From: Gammaproteobacteria bacterium
GTDB lineage: Bacteria; Pseudomonadota; Gammaproteobacteria; Pseudomonadales; Ketobacteraceae
DNA length: 64,000 nt
Direction: 5' to 3'
Assembly: GCA_013178375.1 (NCBI GenBank)
Contig: JABLXQ010000046.1
Coordinates: 1-64,000 of the forward strand
Position 1 is the first letter of the stretch; each line of letters starts with the position of its first letter. The translations under genes and the position numbers were made by a program. The notes under the pieces are model-generated. The model was not told the DNA's origin. It made no database searches and saw only the letters and a list, made by a program, of their open reading frames with translations. Below, in pieces: positions 53,810 through 63,415 of the stretch.

Positions 53810-55027
53810 TTACCCCGCCGCTTTCCGCGTGGACAGAATGGATTCCAGCGCTGCCAGTTTGCCATTCCAGGAATATTCGCGCTGCATAAGATCGTGAGCA
53901 TTGCGTCCGATGCGTGCGGCCTCTTCCGGATGCGTCATAACCCAGTCGATCTGCGCCAGCGTTTCTTCCAGTGTGTCCGCCACCAGCACGTGCTCGCCGC
54001 GCTTGCAGTTGATACCTTCACATCCCATCGCGGTGGTGATGGTGGGCAACGCGCAGCCGAACGCCTGCAACACCTTGTTCTGCACACCGCGCGCCAGCCG
54101 GAACGGTGCGATGAAAATATGCGCCTTGTCGAAATATTCGCGGATGTCATCGACAAATCCGGTCACGACAATACCGGGAAACCGGCTCAGCGCTTTCACT
54201 TTCGGCGATGGATTCATGCCGGCAATAAAGAATTGCGCGTCAGGGTATTTGGCCCGCACCTGTTCCCAGGCGCCCTCGACAAACCAGACCACCGCGTCCT
54301 CGTTGGGCAGGTAATCCATCACGCCGGTAAACAGGAAATTCGGGCCCTGCTGCGGCTTGGGTCCGGCGGCGGGGCGGAAGGTTTCGGTATCCATGCCATT
54401 GGCCACCACATGCACCCGGCCCAGTTCCGGATTGCTCTGCATGAACAGGTCCACTTCATTCTGCGAGATGAACAGGCAGGCATCGAAGGCCTGGTGGATT
54501 TTCTGCTCGTAGCGCGCGATCAGCTTCGCCTCGCGGCCATAAACCAGGTTCATGGGGAAGGATTTCAGTTTCTGGTATTGGCGCCACTTGTCCGAATCCA
54601 GGTCCATGAAATCCATCACCAGCGCAGGACGCGCGGCCCCGGCACGGCGCAATGCCTCCGAACGAAACACATATTCCGCCATGCTGGAACTGGTGCAGAC
54701 GATGGCATCCACTTTCTGCGCTGCCAGTAACTGGTCAAGCTGCCGCTGCAATGCCGGCGTGTAAAAATGGCTGACACTGAGGGCCTGCCACTTCAACAGA
54801 CCCCGCAGGTAGGACAGCGGCCCGGGCTGCGGCGCATGGAAGGTCTGTTGGCAATAGTCTTGCTTCAGACTGGCCATGTGCCGGATGTCCTCCTCGCCCG
54901 CCACCGGCGCCAGTACCTGAATGCAGTGACCCCGCTGCGCCAGAAACTTGATCTGGTGGAAGGTGCGAATCTTTTCACCCTTGTTGGGGGGGAAGGGAAC
55001 CCGGTGGGATAGGAATACGATGTCCAT
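53810..55027 (-). CDS. PEP-CTERM/XrtA-system family 4 glycosyltransferase
   Basis: This 405-residue GT-B enzyme begins MDIVFLSHRVPFPPNKGEKIR, the hallmark of the TIGR03087-type sugar transferase found beside exosortase A. The C-terminal half has FTGVMDYLPNEDAVVWF, IVVTGFVDDIREYFDKAHIFIAPFR and ARGVQNKVLQAFGCALP, with the nucleotide-sugar binding region. It would add a sugar to the lipid-linked repeat unit on the cytoplasmic face. It is divergent from the PcRGLX-like gene across 145 bp. Confidence 0.92.
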   Translation of the reverse strand: MDIVFLSHRVPFPPNKGEKIRTFHQIKFLAQRGHCIQVLAPVAGEEDIRHMASLKQDYCQQTFHAPQPGPLSYLRGLLKWQALSVSHFYTPALQRQLDQLLAAQKVDAIVCTSSSMAEYVFRSEALRRAGAARPALVMDFMDLDSDKWRQYQKLKSFPMNLVYGREAKLIARYEQKIHQAFDACLFISQNEVDLFMQSNPELGRVHVVANGMDTETFRPAAGPKPQQGPNFLFTGVMDYLPNEDAVVWFVEGAWEQVRAKYPDAQFFIAGMNPSPKVKALSRFPGIVVTGFVDDIREYFDKAHIFIAPFRLARGVQNKVLQAFGCALPTITTAMGCEGINCKRGEHVLVADTLEETLAQIDWVMTHPEEAARIGRNAHDLMQREYSWNGKLAALESILSTRKAAG

Positions 55028-55172
55028 GCAGGGCCAGGGTGGTGGATGAAAGTCCGGGGTAGTTTGCCAACTTCAACCCGACATTAAAAGCATAGTACTG
55101 CCGGAACCCCTGCTTCAATGCGCGCATTTGCTTTAATATAAGCACCCGGCAAAATCCCCCAGGCTCACCCAC

Positions 55173-57803
55173 ATGACCGAAGGCCCGACGACGCAGACCA
55201 TGAAGTTTGTCCCGATCACACTGCAGGAACGACAGGGAATCCACCGGACGGCCGAGCCGCTGCGCGTGGGCGTGCCGCTGGCGGAAGGCGTTGTGGCCAA
55301 CGCCGGGCTGTTGCAACTGCAGGACGAGGACGGCACTGTTATTCCGGCCGACATTCAGGTCACCGCCCGCTGGGCCGACGGCAGCCTGCGCTGGTGCCTG
55401 CTGGATTTCAGCGCGTCGGTGCCCGCCCTGGGTGTCAAAACACTGCAACTTGTCATTCTGGAAACGGCGCCAGCCGCACCGCCAGTTGCATTGAGCCTGC
55501 AGGAACAGAAGAGTGCTTTCATCATCGCCGCCGGTGCGGCGCGCTTCCGGTTGGACGCCAGCCACCCAGCTGTCAGTTTGCTGGCAGATGACAGTGACAG
55601 TGTCGCGTTGCAGTGCCCGCAGCTGATCATTGCCAATGGTGACAGCTGCACCGTGCAGGTCGAACAAACAGACGTTTCCGCACAGAAAGCTCAAGCAAGG
55701 CTGTCGGTATCGCAGCAGGGATTTTTCGCCACGCCGACCAACGAATCGTTCTGTCGCTTCGAATCCCGCTTCACTTTTTTTGCCAACAGCACCCGCGTGC
55801 GCTGGGAATTCACCCTGCACAATCCGCGCGCCGCGCAGCATCCCGGCGGCCTGTGGGATCTGGGCGACCCGGGCTCGGTGTTTTTCCGTCAGCTGAGTGT
55901 CGGCATTCACCTGCCGTCACCGGGTTCGACTCACTACCAGCTGGAAGCAGGCCAGGACTGGACTACCGCAACAGCCAACGCCGAATTACTGCAGGCCTCC
56001 AGCGGCGGCGAGCACTGGGACAGCCGCAACCACGTCAATCACCAGGGCCAGGTGACGCTGCCATTTCGCGGTTACCGCTTTGGAGACGGCGTTCGCGAGC
56101 AGTCCGGCTTGCGCGCCAGCCCGCTGGTATTCAGCAGCGCCGGCGTGAGCATACATCCCGTCCAGTTCTGGCAGAATTTTCCCAAGGCCATCACGGCAAC
56201 GCCGGAATCCATCAAGCTGCAATTATTTCCGGAACAGGCCGGCAACCTGTTTGAACTGCAGGGCGGCGAGAAGAAAACCCACCGCGTATGGCTTGATTTC
56301 AGCGCCAATCGCGATGCCCTGGCGGGCGCCCGAGCGCCGCTGGTTGCAACACTTGCGGCAGACTACATTGCCAGTACCGGTTGCATGCAGCATTTCGCCG
56401 CTCAGCCGGAACCGCTCGACGAACTGATCGCCACCGGGCTTGATCCAGCGCGGGGATTTTCCGCCAAGCGGGAAATCATCGACGAATACGGCTGGCGCCA
56501 TTTCGGCGACATTTTTGCGGATCATGAAAGCCTGTACCTGAAAAACGGCGAGCTGTTCATTTCGCACTACAACAACCAGTACGATCCGCTGTACGGCTTT
56601 ATTCGCCAGTTCCTGCACACCGGCAATCCCGCCTGGATGGAACTGGCCAACGATCTGGCCGGCCACGTCACCGACATCGACATCTACCACACGCAAGCGG
56701 ATCGCGCCGAATATAACGGTGGCCTGTTCTGGCACACCGATCATTATGTGGATGCGTTCACCGCATCGCACCGCACCTACTCGCGCCAGCAGAAACCCAA
56801 TGGCGTGGACGTGACCGGTGGCGGCGGCCCCGGCGGCCAGCATTGCTACAGTCACGGCCTGCTGCTGCATTATTTTCTGACGGGTGCGGAGTCCTCCCGC
56901 GCTGCCGTGCTGGAACTTGCCCAGTGGATCGGCCAACTCTATGAAGGCACCGGCACGCTGGTGGAGCAGCTGATTCGGGTTAAAAGCCAGACGTTGCCGC
57001 GCCTCAAATCCGCCAGCAACGGGGGCGTGCTGAATCACCGCTATCCGCTGGATCGCGGCGTCGGCAATTACATCAACGCCGTGCTTGATACCTATGCCAT
57101 CACCGCCGAGCCAGCGCGGCTGCAGCAGGCCGAACGCATCATCCGCGGCACTGTGCACCCGCAGGATCGCATCGCCGACCGCCACTTCGACGACATCGAA
57201 GGCACCTGGTTTCACACGGTGTTTTTCCAAGCCGTGATCCGCTTCCTCACGGTGAAACAACGACAGCATCAGACTGATGACGCCGGTTACCGCTACGCGC
57301 TGGAGGCACTGCTGCACTACGCGCAATGGATGGCGGACGCGGATTCGCCCTATCTGCAGCATGCGGAAAAACTCGACTACCCCAACGACACCTGGACCGC
57401 GCAGGACATTCGCAAGGCCAATATCCTGTACTTCGCCAGTTGCCACGCACCGCAGCCGGAACTGCGCCAGAAAATGCGCGAGCGGGCGGATTACTTCTAT
57501 CAGTACGTGTGCCAGCAACTCTCCGCCAGCGACACACGGCATTTCGCCCGCATCCTGGCGCTGCTGATGCAAAATCACGGCCCCCACGGATATTACCGTT
57601 CGCTGCCGCCGCCAGCCGCCGCTGTCATCAATGCACAGACAGAAGGCAGCCCCTACGCCAGCCGCGGCGACCTGCTGCGACAAGCGGTGCTGGAAACCCT
57701 GCGCGCACTGCTGCGCCTGTCCCCGAAAAAGGAACTGGGCTGGCTGCGTTTCCGCAGCGGACTGTTCCAGAAGATCTACACTCGTCTTTACGGCCATCAT
57801 TAA
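55173..57803 (+). CDS. PcRGLX/YetA-like protein (predicted polysaccharide lyase or related)
   Basis: The 876-residue protein has an N-terminal domain that reads like the RIFT-barrel of the exo-rhamnogalacturonan lyase (PcRGLX/YetA) family (EPLRVGVPLAEGVV, TARWADGSLRWCLLDF). A central beta-sandwich region (about 220-400) follows, then a C-terminal alpha/alpha-toroid-like region (about 420-850; DGGGGPGGQHCYSHGLLLHY-like stretch around 550). No signal peptide is visible, so a cytoplasmic location or non-classical export must be considered. In XrtA loci a polymer-cleaving enzyme would set chain length. Family assignment is from pattern memory and moderate; substrate unknown. ATG 55200 is an alternative start. 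Confidence 0.65.
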   Translation: MTEGPTTQTMKFVPITLQERQGIHRTAEPLRVGVPLAEGVVANAGLLQLQDEDGTVIPADIQVTARWADGSLRWCLLDFSASVPALGVKTLQLVILETAPAAPPVALSLQEQKSAFIIAAGAARFRLDASHPAVSLLADDSDSVALQCPQLIIANGDSCTVQVEQTDVSAQKAQARLSVSQQGFFATPTNESFCRFESRFTFFANSTRVRWEFTLHNPRAAQHPGGLWDLGDPGSVFFRQLSVGIHLPSPGSTHYQLEAGQDWTTATANAELLQASSGGEHWDSRNHVNHQGQVTLPFRGYRFGDGVREQSGLRASPLVFSSAGVSIHPVQFWQNFPKAITATPESIKLQLFPEQAGNLFELQGGEKKTHRVWLDFSANRDALAGARAPLVATLAADYIASTGCMQHFAAQPEPLDELIATGLDPARGFSAKREIIDEYGWRHFGDIFADHESLYLKNGELFISHYNNQYDPLYGFIRQFLHTGNPAWMELANDLAGHVTDIDIYHTQADRAEYNGGLFWHTDHYVDAFTASHRTYSRQQKPNGVDVTGGGGPGGQHCYSHGLLLHYFLTGAESSRAAVLELAQWIGQLYEGTGTLVEQLIRVKSQTLPRLKSASNGGVLNHRYPLDRGVGNYINAVLDTYAITAEPARLQQAERIIRGTVHPQDRIADRHFDDIEGTWFHTVFFQAVIRFLTVKQRQHQTDDAGYRYALEALLHYAQWMADADSPYLQHAEKLDYPNDTWTAQDIRKANILYFASCHAPQPELRQKMRERADYFYQYVCQQLSASDTRHFARILALLMQNHGPHGYYRSLPPPAAAVINAQTEGSPYASRGDLLRQAVLETLRALLRLSPKKELGWLRFRSGLFQKIYTRLYGHH

Positions 57804-57814
57804 CGGAATCCCTT

Positions 57815-59707
57815 ATGTGCGGCATTGCAGGCTTTGTTCGCTTCCAACACCCGACCGGTGACATCGACACCCTGAAGGCCATGGGGAACGCCATTTTTCA
57901 CCGCGGCCCCGATGCCGGCGGCGAATATATTGATGACGGCGTGGGCCTGTGCCACCGCCGCCTGGCCATCATCGACCTGTCTCCCGCCGGCGTGCAGCCG
58001 ATGCATTCCGTCAACGACCGCTATGTCATCGTCTTCAACGGCGAGATCTACAACTTCCAGGAACTGCGCGAGGATCTGATCGCGAAGGGCTACCAGTTCC
58101 GCTCCCGCTCCGACACCGAAGTGCTGCTGGCGCTGTACCAGCACGAAGGCGAAACCCTGGTGGAAAAAATTAACGGCATGTTTGCGTTTGCCCTGTGGGA
58201 CAAACAGGAGCAGGTGCTGTTCATCGCCCGCGACCGCCTCGGCAAAAAGCCACTGTATTTCTACCAGCACGAAGGCTATTTCATTTTCGGCTCTGAACTG
58301 AAAGCGATCCTGCCGCTGCCGATGGTGAAACGCGACCTGCGCCCGGATGCCATTTACGATTTCTTCACCTACCAGTACGTGCCCGATCCCAAAACCATTT
58401 TCACCCACATCCACAAACTGGAACCGGCCCACACGCTGACCATTACCCGCACCGGAATCAGCAAACGCCAGTACTGGGATGTATCGTTCAAACACCAGCC
58501 GCAGCGCGATGCCGATGTCATCGCCGACGACCTGCTGGGCATCATCAACCACTGCGTGAAAAGCCGCATGGTGAGCGATGTGCCACTGGGCGCCTTCCTC
58601 AGCGGCGGCGTCGATTCCAGCGGCGTGGTGGGCCTGATGGCGCAGAACAGCGACAAGCCGGTGACCACCTGCTCCATCGGTTTCGATTCGGAAAAATTCG
58701 ACGAAGTGAAATACGCGGCGGAAATCGCCCGCCAGTTCAAGACCGACCACCACGAATTCACCGTCAAGGAAAATGTCGAAGACAATCTGGAAAAAATCGC
58801 CGCGTTTTTTGATGAACCCTTTGCCGACCCGTCGCTGGTGCCGACCTTCTTCGTGTCGCAACTGGCGCGGCAGCAGGTCACCGTGGCCCTGGCCGGCGAC
58901 GGCGGCGACGAAAGCTTCGCCGGTTACAGCAAATATGCGGTGGATGCCGTGGAAAATCGCCTGCGCAATCTGTTCCCGGCGTTCCTGCGGCGCTCACTGT
59001 TTCCCGGACTGGCAAAACTGTTTTCCAAAAGCCACGCCACCGTCGCCCGCAAGGCTACTACCCTGCTCACCACCCTGAGCCACGATCCGGGCTACGGGTT
59101 TTTCATGACCAACTCGTTTTTCAGCGACGAACTCTGGCGCCGCGTCGTGCGCGACGATTTCAGCCGCACGCTTGGCTCATACCATCCATCCAGTCTCTCG
59201 CTGCAGTACTACAACAACGCACCGGCAAATGACCACCTGTCCCGCATTCTCTACACCGACATCAAAACCTACCTGCCTGGCGACATTCTGGTAAAGGCAG
59301 ACCGCATGAGCATGGCCAATTCACTGGAAGTGCGCGCGCCACTGCTGGATTACACCCTGGTGGAATATGCAGCCTCGATTCCCTCGGCACTGAAACTGAA
59401 CGGCAACGACAAGAAATTCATCCTGAAAAAAGCCTTCAGCAAACTGCTCAGCCACGACACCCTGTATCGCAAGAAAATGGGCTTCTCGGTACCGCTGGCA
59501 GAATGGCTGCGTCAAACCCTGCGGACGAAAGCGGAAAAACTGCTGTTCAAATCGCAACACGGCCTGCCGGATTATTTCAAAATGGATCAGGTACAGGCCA
59601 TCTGGAACGATCACCAGCAAGGCAAACGCGACTACTCCAGCGAACTCTGGAGCATGCTGATGTTCCAGCTGTGGTACGACCGCTATGTCACCGGCGCGAC
59701 CGCCTGA
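57815..59707 (+). CDS. XrtA/PEP-CTERM-system asparagine synthase-like amidotransferase (second copy)
   Basis: This 630-residue protein begins MCGIAGFVRFQHPTGD with Cys2 as glutaminase nucleophile. It has RGPDAGGEY, IVFNGEIYNFQELREDL and the ATP-pyrophosphatase motif SGGVDSS (263-269), followed by GDGGDESFAGYSKY. It matches the amidotransferase standard in exosortase A loci and differs clearly from the first copy at 42 kb (SGGLDSS, GEGSDEVLGGYD). An in-frame extension upstream has no start context; the MCGIAG start is required by the mechanism. It begins 11 bases after the PcRGLX-like stop, so the two are probably co-transcribed with the next glycosyltransferase. Confidence 0.93.
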   Translation: MCGIAGFVRFQHPTGDIDTLKAMGNAIFHRGPDAGGEYIDDGVGLCHRRLAIIDLSPAGVQPMHSVNDRYVIVFNGEIYNFQELREDLIAKGYQFRSRSDTEVLLALYQHEGETLVEKINGMFAFALWDKQEQVLFIARDRLGKKPLYFYQHEGYFIFGSELKAILPLPMVKRDLRPDAIYDFFTYQYVPDPKTIFTHIHKLEPAHTLTITRTGISKRQYWDVSFKHQPQRDADVIADDLLGIINHCVKSRMVSDVPLGAFLSGGVDSSGVVGLMAQNSDKPVTTCSIGFDSEKFDEVKYAAEIARQFKTDHHEFTVKENVEDNLEKIAAFFDEPFADPSLVPTFFVSQLARQQVTVALAGDGGDESFAGYSKYAVDAVENRLRNLFPAFLRRSLFPGLAKLFSKSHATVARKATTLLTTLSHDPGYGFFMTNSFFSDELWRRVVRDDFSRTLGSYHPSSLSLQYYNNAPANDHLSRILYTDIKTYLPGDILVKADRMSMANSLEVRAPLLDYTLVEYAASIPSALKLNGNDKKFILKKAFSKLLSHDTLYRKKMGFSVPLAEWLRQTLRTKAEKLLFKSQHGLPDYFKMDQVQAIWNDHQQGKRDYSSELWSMLMFQLWYDRYVTGATA

Positions 59708-59738
59708 ACCGTCCAAACCTTTTTTCACTGGAAACGCC

Positions 59739-60845
59739 ATGCCAACCAAGCACATCCTGCACATCACCTACGACATGAACATCGGCGGCACCGAGCAGGT
59801 GATCCGCAATCTGGTGGAAGGTCTGGACAAAAGCCGCTTCAAATCCTCCATCCTGTGCATCGACGGCCAGATCGGCCCCTGGGGTAAGGAGCTGCAGAAA
59901 AAGGGCTTTCCGCATTTCTGCCTGCAACGCAAACCGGGCTTCGATCTGCAACTGATCCGGGACATTCACCGGCTGATCCAGCGGGAAAGCGTCGACATCG
60001 TGCACTGCCACCAGTACACGCCCTACACCTACGGCTGGTTCGGCTCACTGTTCACCGGCAAGCCCGTCATTTTCACCGAGCATGGGCGTTTCTATCCGGA
60101 TGTCAGCAGCCCCAAACGCCGCCTGATCAATCCCATCCTGCAAATGCGCACGGCGGCAATCACCGCCATCTCTGCCGCCACCAAACAGGCGCTGGTGGAG
60201 TACGAGAACCTCGCCGCCAACCGCATCGATGTGATTTACAACGGCATCGCCGACACCCGCGTCGCAGCGTCAGACGAATTGAAATCCAAGCTGGGATTGC
60301 AGGATAACGACATCGTACTGGGCACCATTTCCCGGCTCGACCCGATCAAGAATCAAGGCATGATGCTGAAGGCATTCAAACGCGCCCGTGCGACCAACCC
60401 ACAGCTGAAACTGCTGATGATTGGCGATGGCCCACTGCGCGAGGAACTGAAAGCACTGACCCGGGAACAGGGCCTGGACGACAGCGTAATTTTCACCGGC
60501 TTCCAGCCCAACCCGCAGGCGTATCTGGCGCTGATGGATATATTCCTGTTGCCGTCGCTGAGCGAAGGCACCTCCATGACACTGCTGGAGGCCATGAGCT
60601 TCGGCAAACCGTCCATTGCCACCGCTGTAGGCGGCACGCCGGAAATACTGCAGCACGGCAAGACTGGCCTGCTGACGGCCAACAAGGATGAAGACGGTCT
60701 GATGAATGCAATGAAACAGCTGTGTGGATCAGAGGAATTGCGGCGCCAGTACGGAGCCAATGCACGGGCAGTTTACGAGCAACGCTTTACGCTGGGCGCA
60801 ATGACGAAGGAATATGAAAAGCTGTATGAGCGGTTGTTGGTGTAG
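59739..60845 (+). CDS. Family 4 glycosyltransferase of the exosortase locus
   Basis: The 368-residue GT-B protein begins MPTKHILHITYDMNIGGTEQ, with HQYTPYTYGWFGSL and EHGRFYPD in the acceptor domain and LGTISRLDPIKNQGM, IFTGFQPNPQAYLALMDIF and EGTSMTLLEAMSFGKP (the E-x7-E motif) in the donor domain. It resembles the second XrtA-associated sugar transferase (TIGR03088 group), though that assignment is less certain than the GT4 fold. It follows the amidotransferase by 31 bp and is convergent with the flippase gene. Confidence 0.9.
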   Translation: MPTKHILHITYDMNIGGTEQVIRNLVEGLDKSRFKSSILCIDGQIGPWGKELQKKGFPHFCLQRKPGFDLQLIRDIHRLIQRESVDIVHCHQYTPYTYGWFGSLFTGKPVIFTEHGRFYPDVSSPKRRLINPILQMRTAAITAISAATKQALVEYENLAANRIDVIYNGIADTRVAASDELKSKLGLQDNDIVLGTISRLDPIKNQGMMLKAFKRARATNPQLKLLMIGDGPLREELKALTREQGLDDSVIFTGFQPNPQAYLALMDIFLLPSLSEGTSMTLLEAMSFGKPSIATAVGGTPEILQHGKTGLLTANKDEDGLMNAMKQLCGSEELRRQYGANARAVYEQRFTLGAMTKEYEKLYERLLV

Positions 60846-60912
60846 CAATCACTGCGCCGCGAAGACATGCAGCTACACCGGGCACCACGCGCGCCCCCAG
60901 GGAAAAACAAAC

Positions 60913-62376
60913 TCATACCGCCTCACCTCGTCGGGTCAGCAAGCCCACTACTTTGGTCATCGCGCCCTGAACATACGGCCACGCCTTATTGTTCCCTAAC
61001 CTGAGACCAACCAACCACACCGGCACCATCACCGCTCCCATGATCAGTAAAGCCAGCCACGAATTCATAGCCTCAAAATCAATCTGCAACGTCATCAACT
61101 TCAGCACGATCCAGCAAGCCGCCGCCACCAGCAGATTTGGAACGAACGCCAGCAACAGACGCATCACACCCACGCCCAGCGCAACCTTCATCAACCAGGT
61201 TGCAACCAGAAGATCAAGCACTCCAGACAACACGAAGCCCCAAGCCACTGCATCCAACCCATAGGGCACCGTGAAAATGATCAGCGCAACTTTGGCAGCA
61301 AAAGACACGACCTCCTTGACCAGCACCAGCCGCTCCTTGCCTACTGCCAGTAACGCAGGGGTGGCAAAGCAATGCACCGAGCGCAGCATTTCCCACAGCG
61401 CCAGAATCGATGCCACCTCCACCGATATTTTCCACTGGTCGCCAAACAATGCCGTAATCATGGAGTAGGCGGCCAGATTCACCACTGCAAATAGCGGCAG
61501 CGAAAACGCGCCAACCAAAACAATGGCATTCAGGTAGGCATCCGGCACCGATCCTCCAGCGCGTCGCACCTGTGCCAAATGAGGCAGCGCCACCGGCCCC
61601 ACCGCCTGCACCAGAGAATTGTGCAGGAACAGCACCAGCCCCAACCCGCGCGAATACAGGCCAACGTCCTTCATGGACGCCAGGCGCCCCAGCACCAGAT
61701 CACTGGCATTCTGCGACGTCGACTCCAGAAACTTGCCGACACTGATTTGCACACCCACCCGAAAAATATGCAGCAAATTCCGAAAGGACGGCAACCAGGG
61801 CGTACCGGGTGGGCGGAAATACGTGATCGCCAGAAACTCCGCCACCACGCCAGCCAGCGCGCCATACGCCAGCCCGTAGTAGCCATAATCCAGCAGCACC
61901 AGACCAATGGAAACCAGGTTGCGGATCAGGCTACCGAACAGATCGATCCTCAGAATGATGTCGAATTTCATCTCCCGCGCCAGCAACGCAACCGGGACAC
62001 CGGAATATGGCGCCAGAAAAAACGGTAACGTAATGATCCAGAGGATATTGCGCAGGTCTGCCACGCCATAAAAATCGGCAATCCAGCCGGCAGTACCAAT
62101 CAGCAGAAATGCCAATCCCCATGACATGATGATCATCACACCCAGCACCGCCGTTATTTTCTGACGGTCGATGGCCTTTTCCCGTACCAGAAATTCGCTG
62201 ACGCCGAATGAACGGATTTCAATTGCCAGAAACGCAATGGACGTAGCCACTGCGAACACCCCGATTTGATCAGGTGTCAGCAGGCGTGCCAGCACCGCCA
62301 CCGAAATAAAGCCGATGATCTGCAATGAATACTGGTTCAACACCGAATACAGAATGGCTTTGCGGATTTCACTCAT
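60913..62376 (-). CDS. Wzx-type oligosaccharide flippase
   Basis: The 487-residue protein has about 12-14 transmembrane helices of the polysaccharide-biosynthesis (MATE-like) fold. It starts MSEIRKAILYSVLNQYSLQIIGF and contains VAVLARLLTPDQIGVFAVA and FGVSEFLVREK, typical of WzxC/RfbX-like flippases. It would move lipid-linked repeat units across the inner membrane. The start was placed at MSEIRK because the 99-residue upstream extension is Cys/Ser/Arg-rich and not protein-like. It lies 76 bp downstream of the family 2 glycosyltransferase on the same strand. Confidence 0.93.
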   Translation of the reverse strand: MSEIRKAILYSVLNQYSLQIIGFISVAVLARLLTPDQIGVFAVATSIAFLAIEIRSFGVSEFLVREKAIDRQKITAVLGVMIIMSWGLAFLLIGTAGWIADFYGVADLRNILWIITLPFFLAPYSGVPVALLAREMKFDIILRIDLFGSLIRNLVSIGLVLLDYGYYGLAYGALAGVVAEFLAITYFRPPGTPWLPSFRNLLHIFRVGVQISVGKFLESTSQNASDLVLGRLASMKDVGLYSRGLGLVLFLHNSLVQAVGPVALPHLAQVRRAGGSVPDAYLNAIVLVGAFSLPLFAVVNLAAYSMITALFGDQWKISVEVASILALWEMLRSVHCFATPALLAVGKERLVLVKEVVSFAAKVALIIFTVPYGLDAVAWGFVLSGVLDLLVATWLMKVALGVGVMRLLLAFVPNLLVAAACWIVLKLMTLQIDFEAMNSWLALLIMGAVMVPVWLVGLRLGNNKAWPYVQGAMTKVVGLLTRRGEAV

Positions 62377-62452
62377 CGATGAGCCGCCGCCGGGACATGA
62401 ATTTGAACAGGAAAGGAGGACAAGATTGAAAACAGGACAGCCGTCATGCCCC

Positions 62453-63415
62453 TCAAAAGGGAACCACCGGCTCGAACACAACGACCATTGCCAGCCAGCC
62501 GGAATGCTGCACGAACTTGAGTCTGAGCAATGACAGCAGATATTTGACGAAAGACTTGAGCACACGCTCCCAGCGCCGCATCGCCCAAGGAGCCTGCGTG
62601 CACGCCAGCAACGAGCAGCGCAACGCAAACGGGAAATCACCTTCTTCCTCGGCGATCTGCGAGCAGATCCCATAGGATTGCGCTTTTGCGGATTGTTTCA
62701 AATGCGCCAGCGACTCCGCGGGTCCGCCCACGCCAAACACGGTGTCGATCACCTTCAGGTGATTGGGCAGTGTCTTGCGGGTGCTGCGCGACGCAGAAGC
62801 AGGGTGAACCCGATACCACACCAGCGGCTCGTTGACATAGCAAATCTCGTGAAGGCTGGCGAGCCGGATCCAGAACTCCCAGTCCTCGATCGATTGCAGC
62901 GACTCGCTAAAACCACCTGCATCCAGAAACACCTGCCGCAGAACCATCACCGAGGAGGTTCCCACGAAATTATTGCAGATCAGTTGCTCCAGCACCTGGC
63001 CCTGATATTTTTGAGTCAGGTCGCTGTCCCGCTTGCCGTCGTTGACGCCGCCCAGGAACATCGAATTCGTGTAAGACCAGGCGCGATCGCCACAAGCCGC
63101 CAACTGACGTTCGACCTTGTCGACGCTCCAGAGGTCATCGGCATCCAGAAATGCGATCCACTTGCCAGTCGCTTCGCGCACGCCAAGGTTGCGGGCGGCC
63201 GCCGCGCCACTGTTCTTTTGCCTGACAACCCGGATGCGATGGCGGTATTTTTCAAGAATCTGCGCCGACCGGTCTTGCGAGCCGTCATCAACCGCCACAA
63301 TCTCAATATTCGGGTAGGTCTGGGCAAAAACACTTGCCAGCGTCTCTTCCAGGTGCGCCTCGGCGTTGTATACAGGTATAACAACGCTTACCAGATCCCA
63401 TTCAGTTTTTTGCAT
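62453..63415 (-). CDS. Family 2 glycosyltransferase
   Basis: The 320-residue GT-A enzyme has VSVVIPVYNAEAHLEETL at the N-terminus, VDDGSQDRS (42-50), NSGAAAARNLG and the DxD motif in FLDADDLW (89-96), then SIEDWEFWIRLA. The last 60 residues are basic and amphipathic. It would add a sugar in the cytoplasm to a lipid-linked precursor and is followed by the flippase. The start was set at MQKTEWDLVSVVIP, with GGGAATG about seven bases before; two further ATGs lie a few codons upstream. Confidence 0.92.
   Translation of the reverse strand: MQKTEWDLVSVVIPVYNAEAHLEETLASVFAQTYPNIEIVAVDDGSQDRSAQILEKYRHRIRVVRQKNSGAAAARNLGVREATGKWIAFLDADDLWSVDKVERQLAACGDRAWSYTNSMFLGGVNDGKRDSDLTQKYQGQVLEQLICNNFVGTSSVMVLRQVFLDAGGFSESLQSIEDWEFWIRLASLHEICYVNEPLVWYRVHPASASRSTRKTLPNHLKVIDTVFGVGGPAESLAHLKQSAKAQSYGICSQIAEEEGDFPFALRCSLLACTQAPWAMRRWERVLKSFVKYLLSLLRLKFVQHSGWLAMVVVFEPVVPF

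Noticed and set aside
56223-57800. 525-codon open frame antisense to the PcRGLX-like gene
   Set aside because: No start context or recognisable motif; the plus-strand frame continues in protein-like sequence over its full length.
60885-60905. CCCCCAGGGA match, possible fourth copy of the inverted-repeat core
   Set aside because: Only the CCCCCAGGGA block matches; there is no GCGGC hairpin, no GGAC/GTCC ends and no inverted arms.
62377-62673. 99-codon N-terminal extension of the flippase
   Set aside because: Cys/Ser/Arg-rich sequence overlapping the end of the upstream gene; the family start is MSEIRKAILYS.
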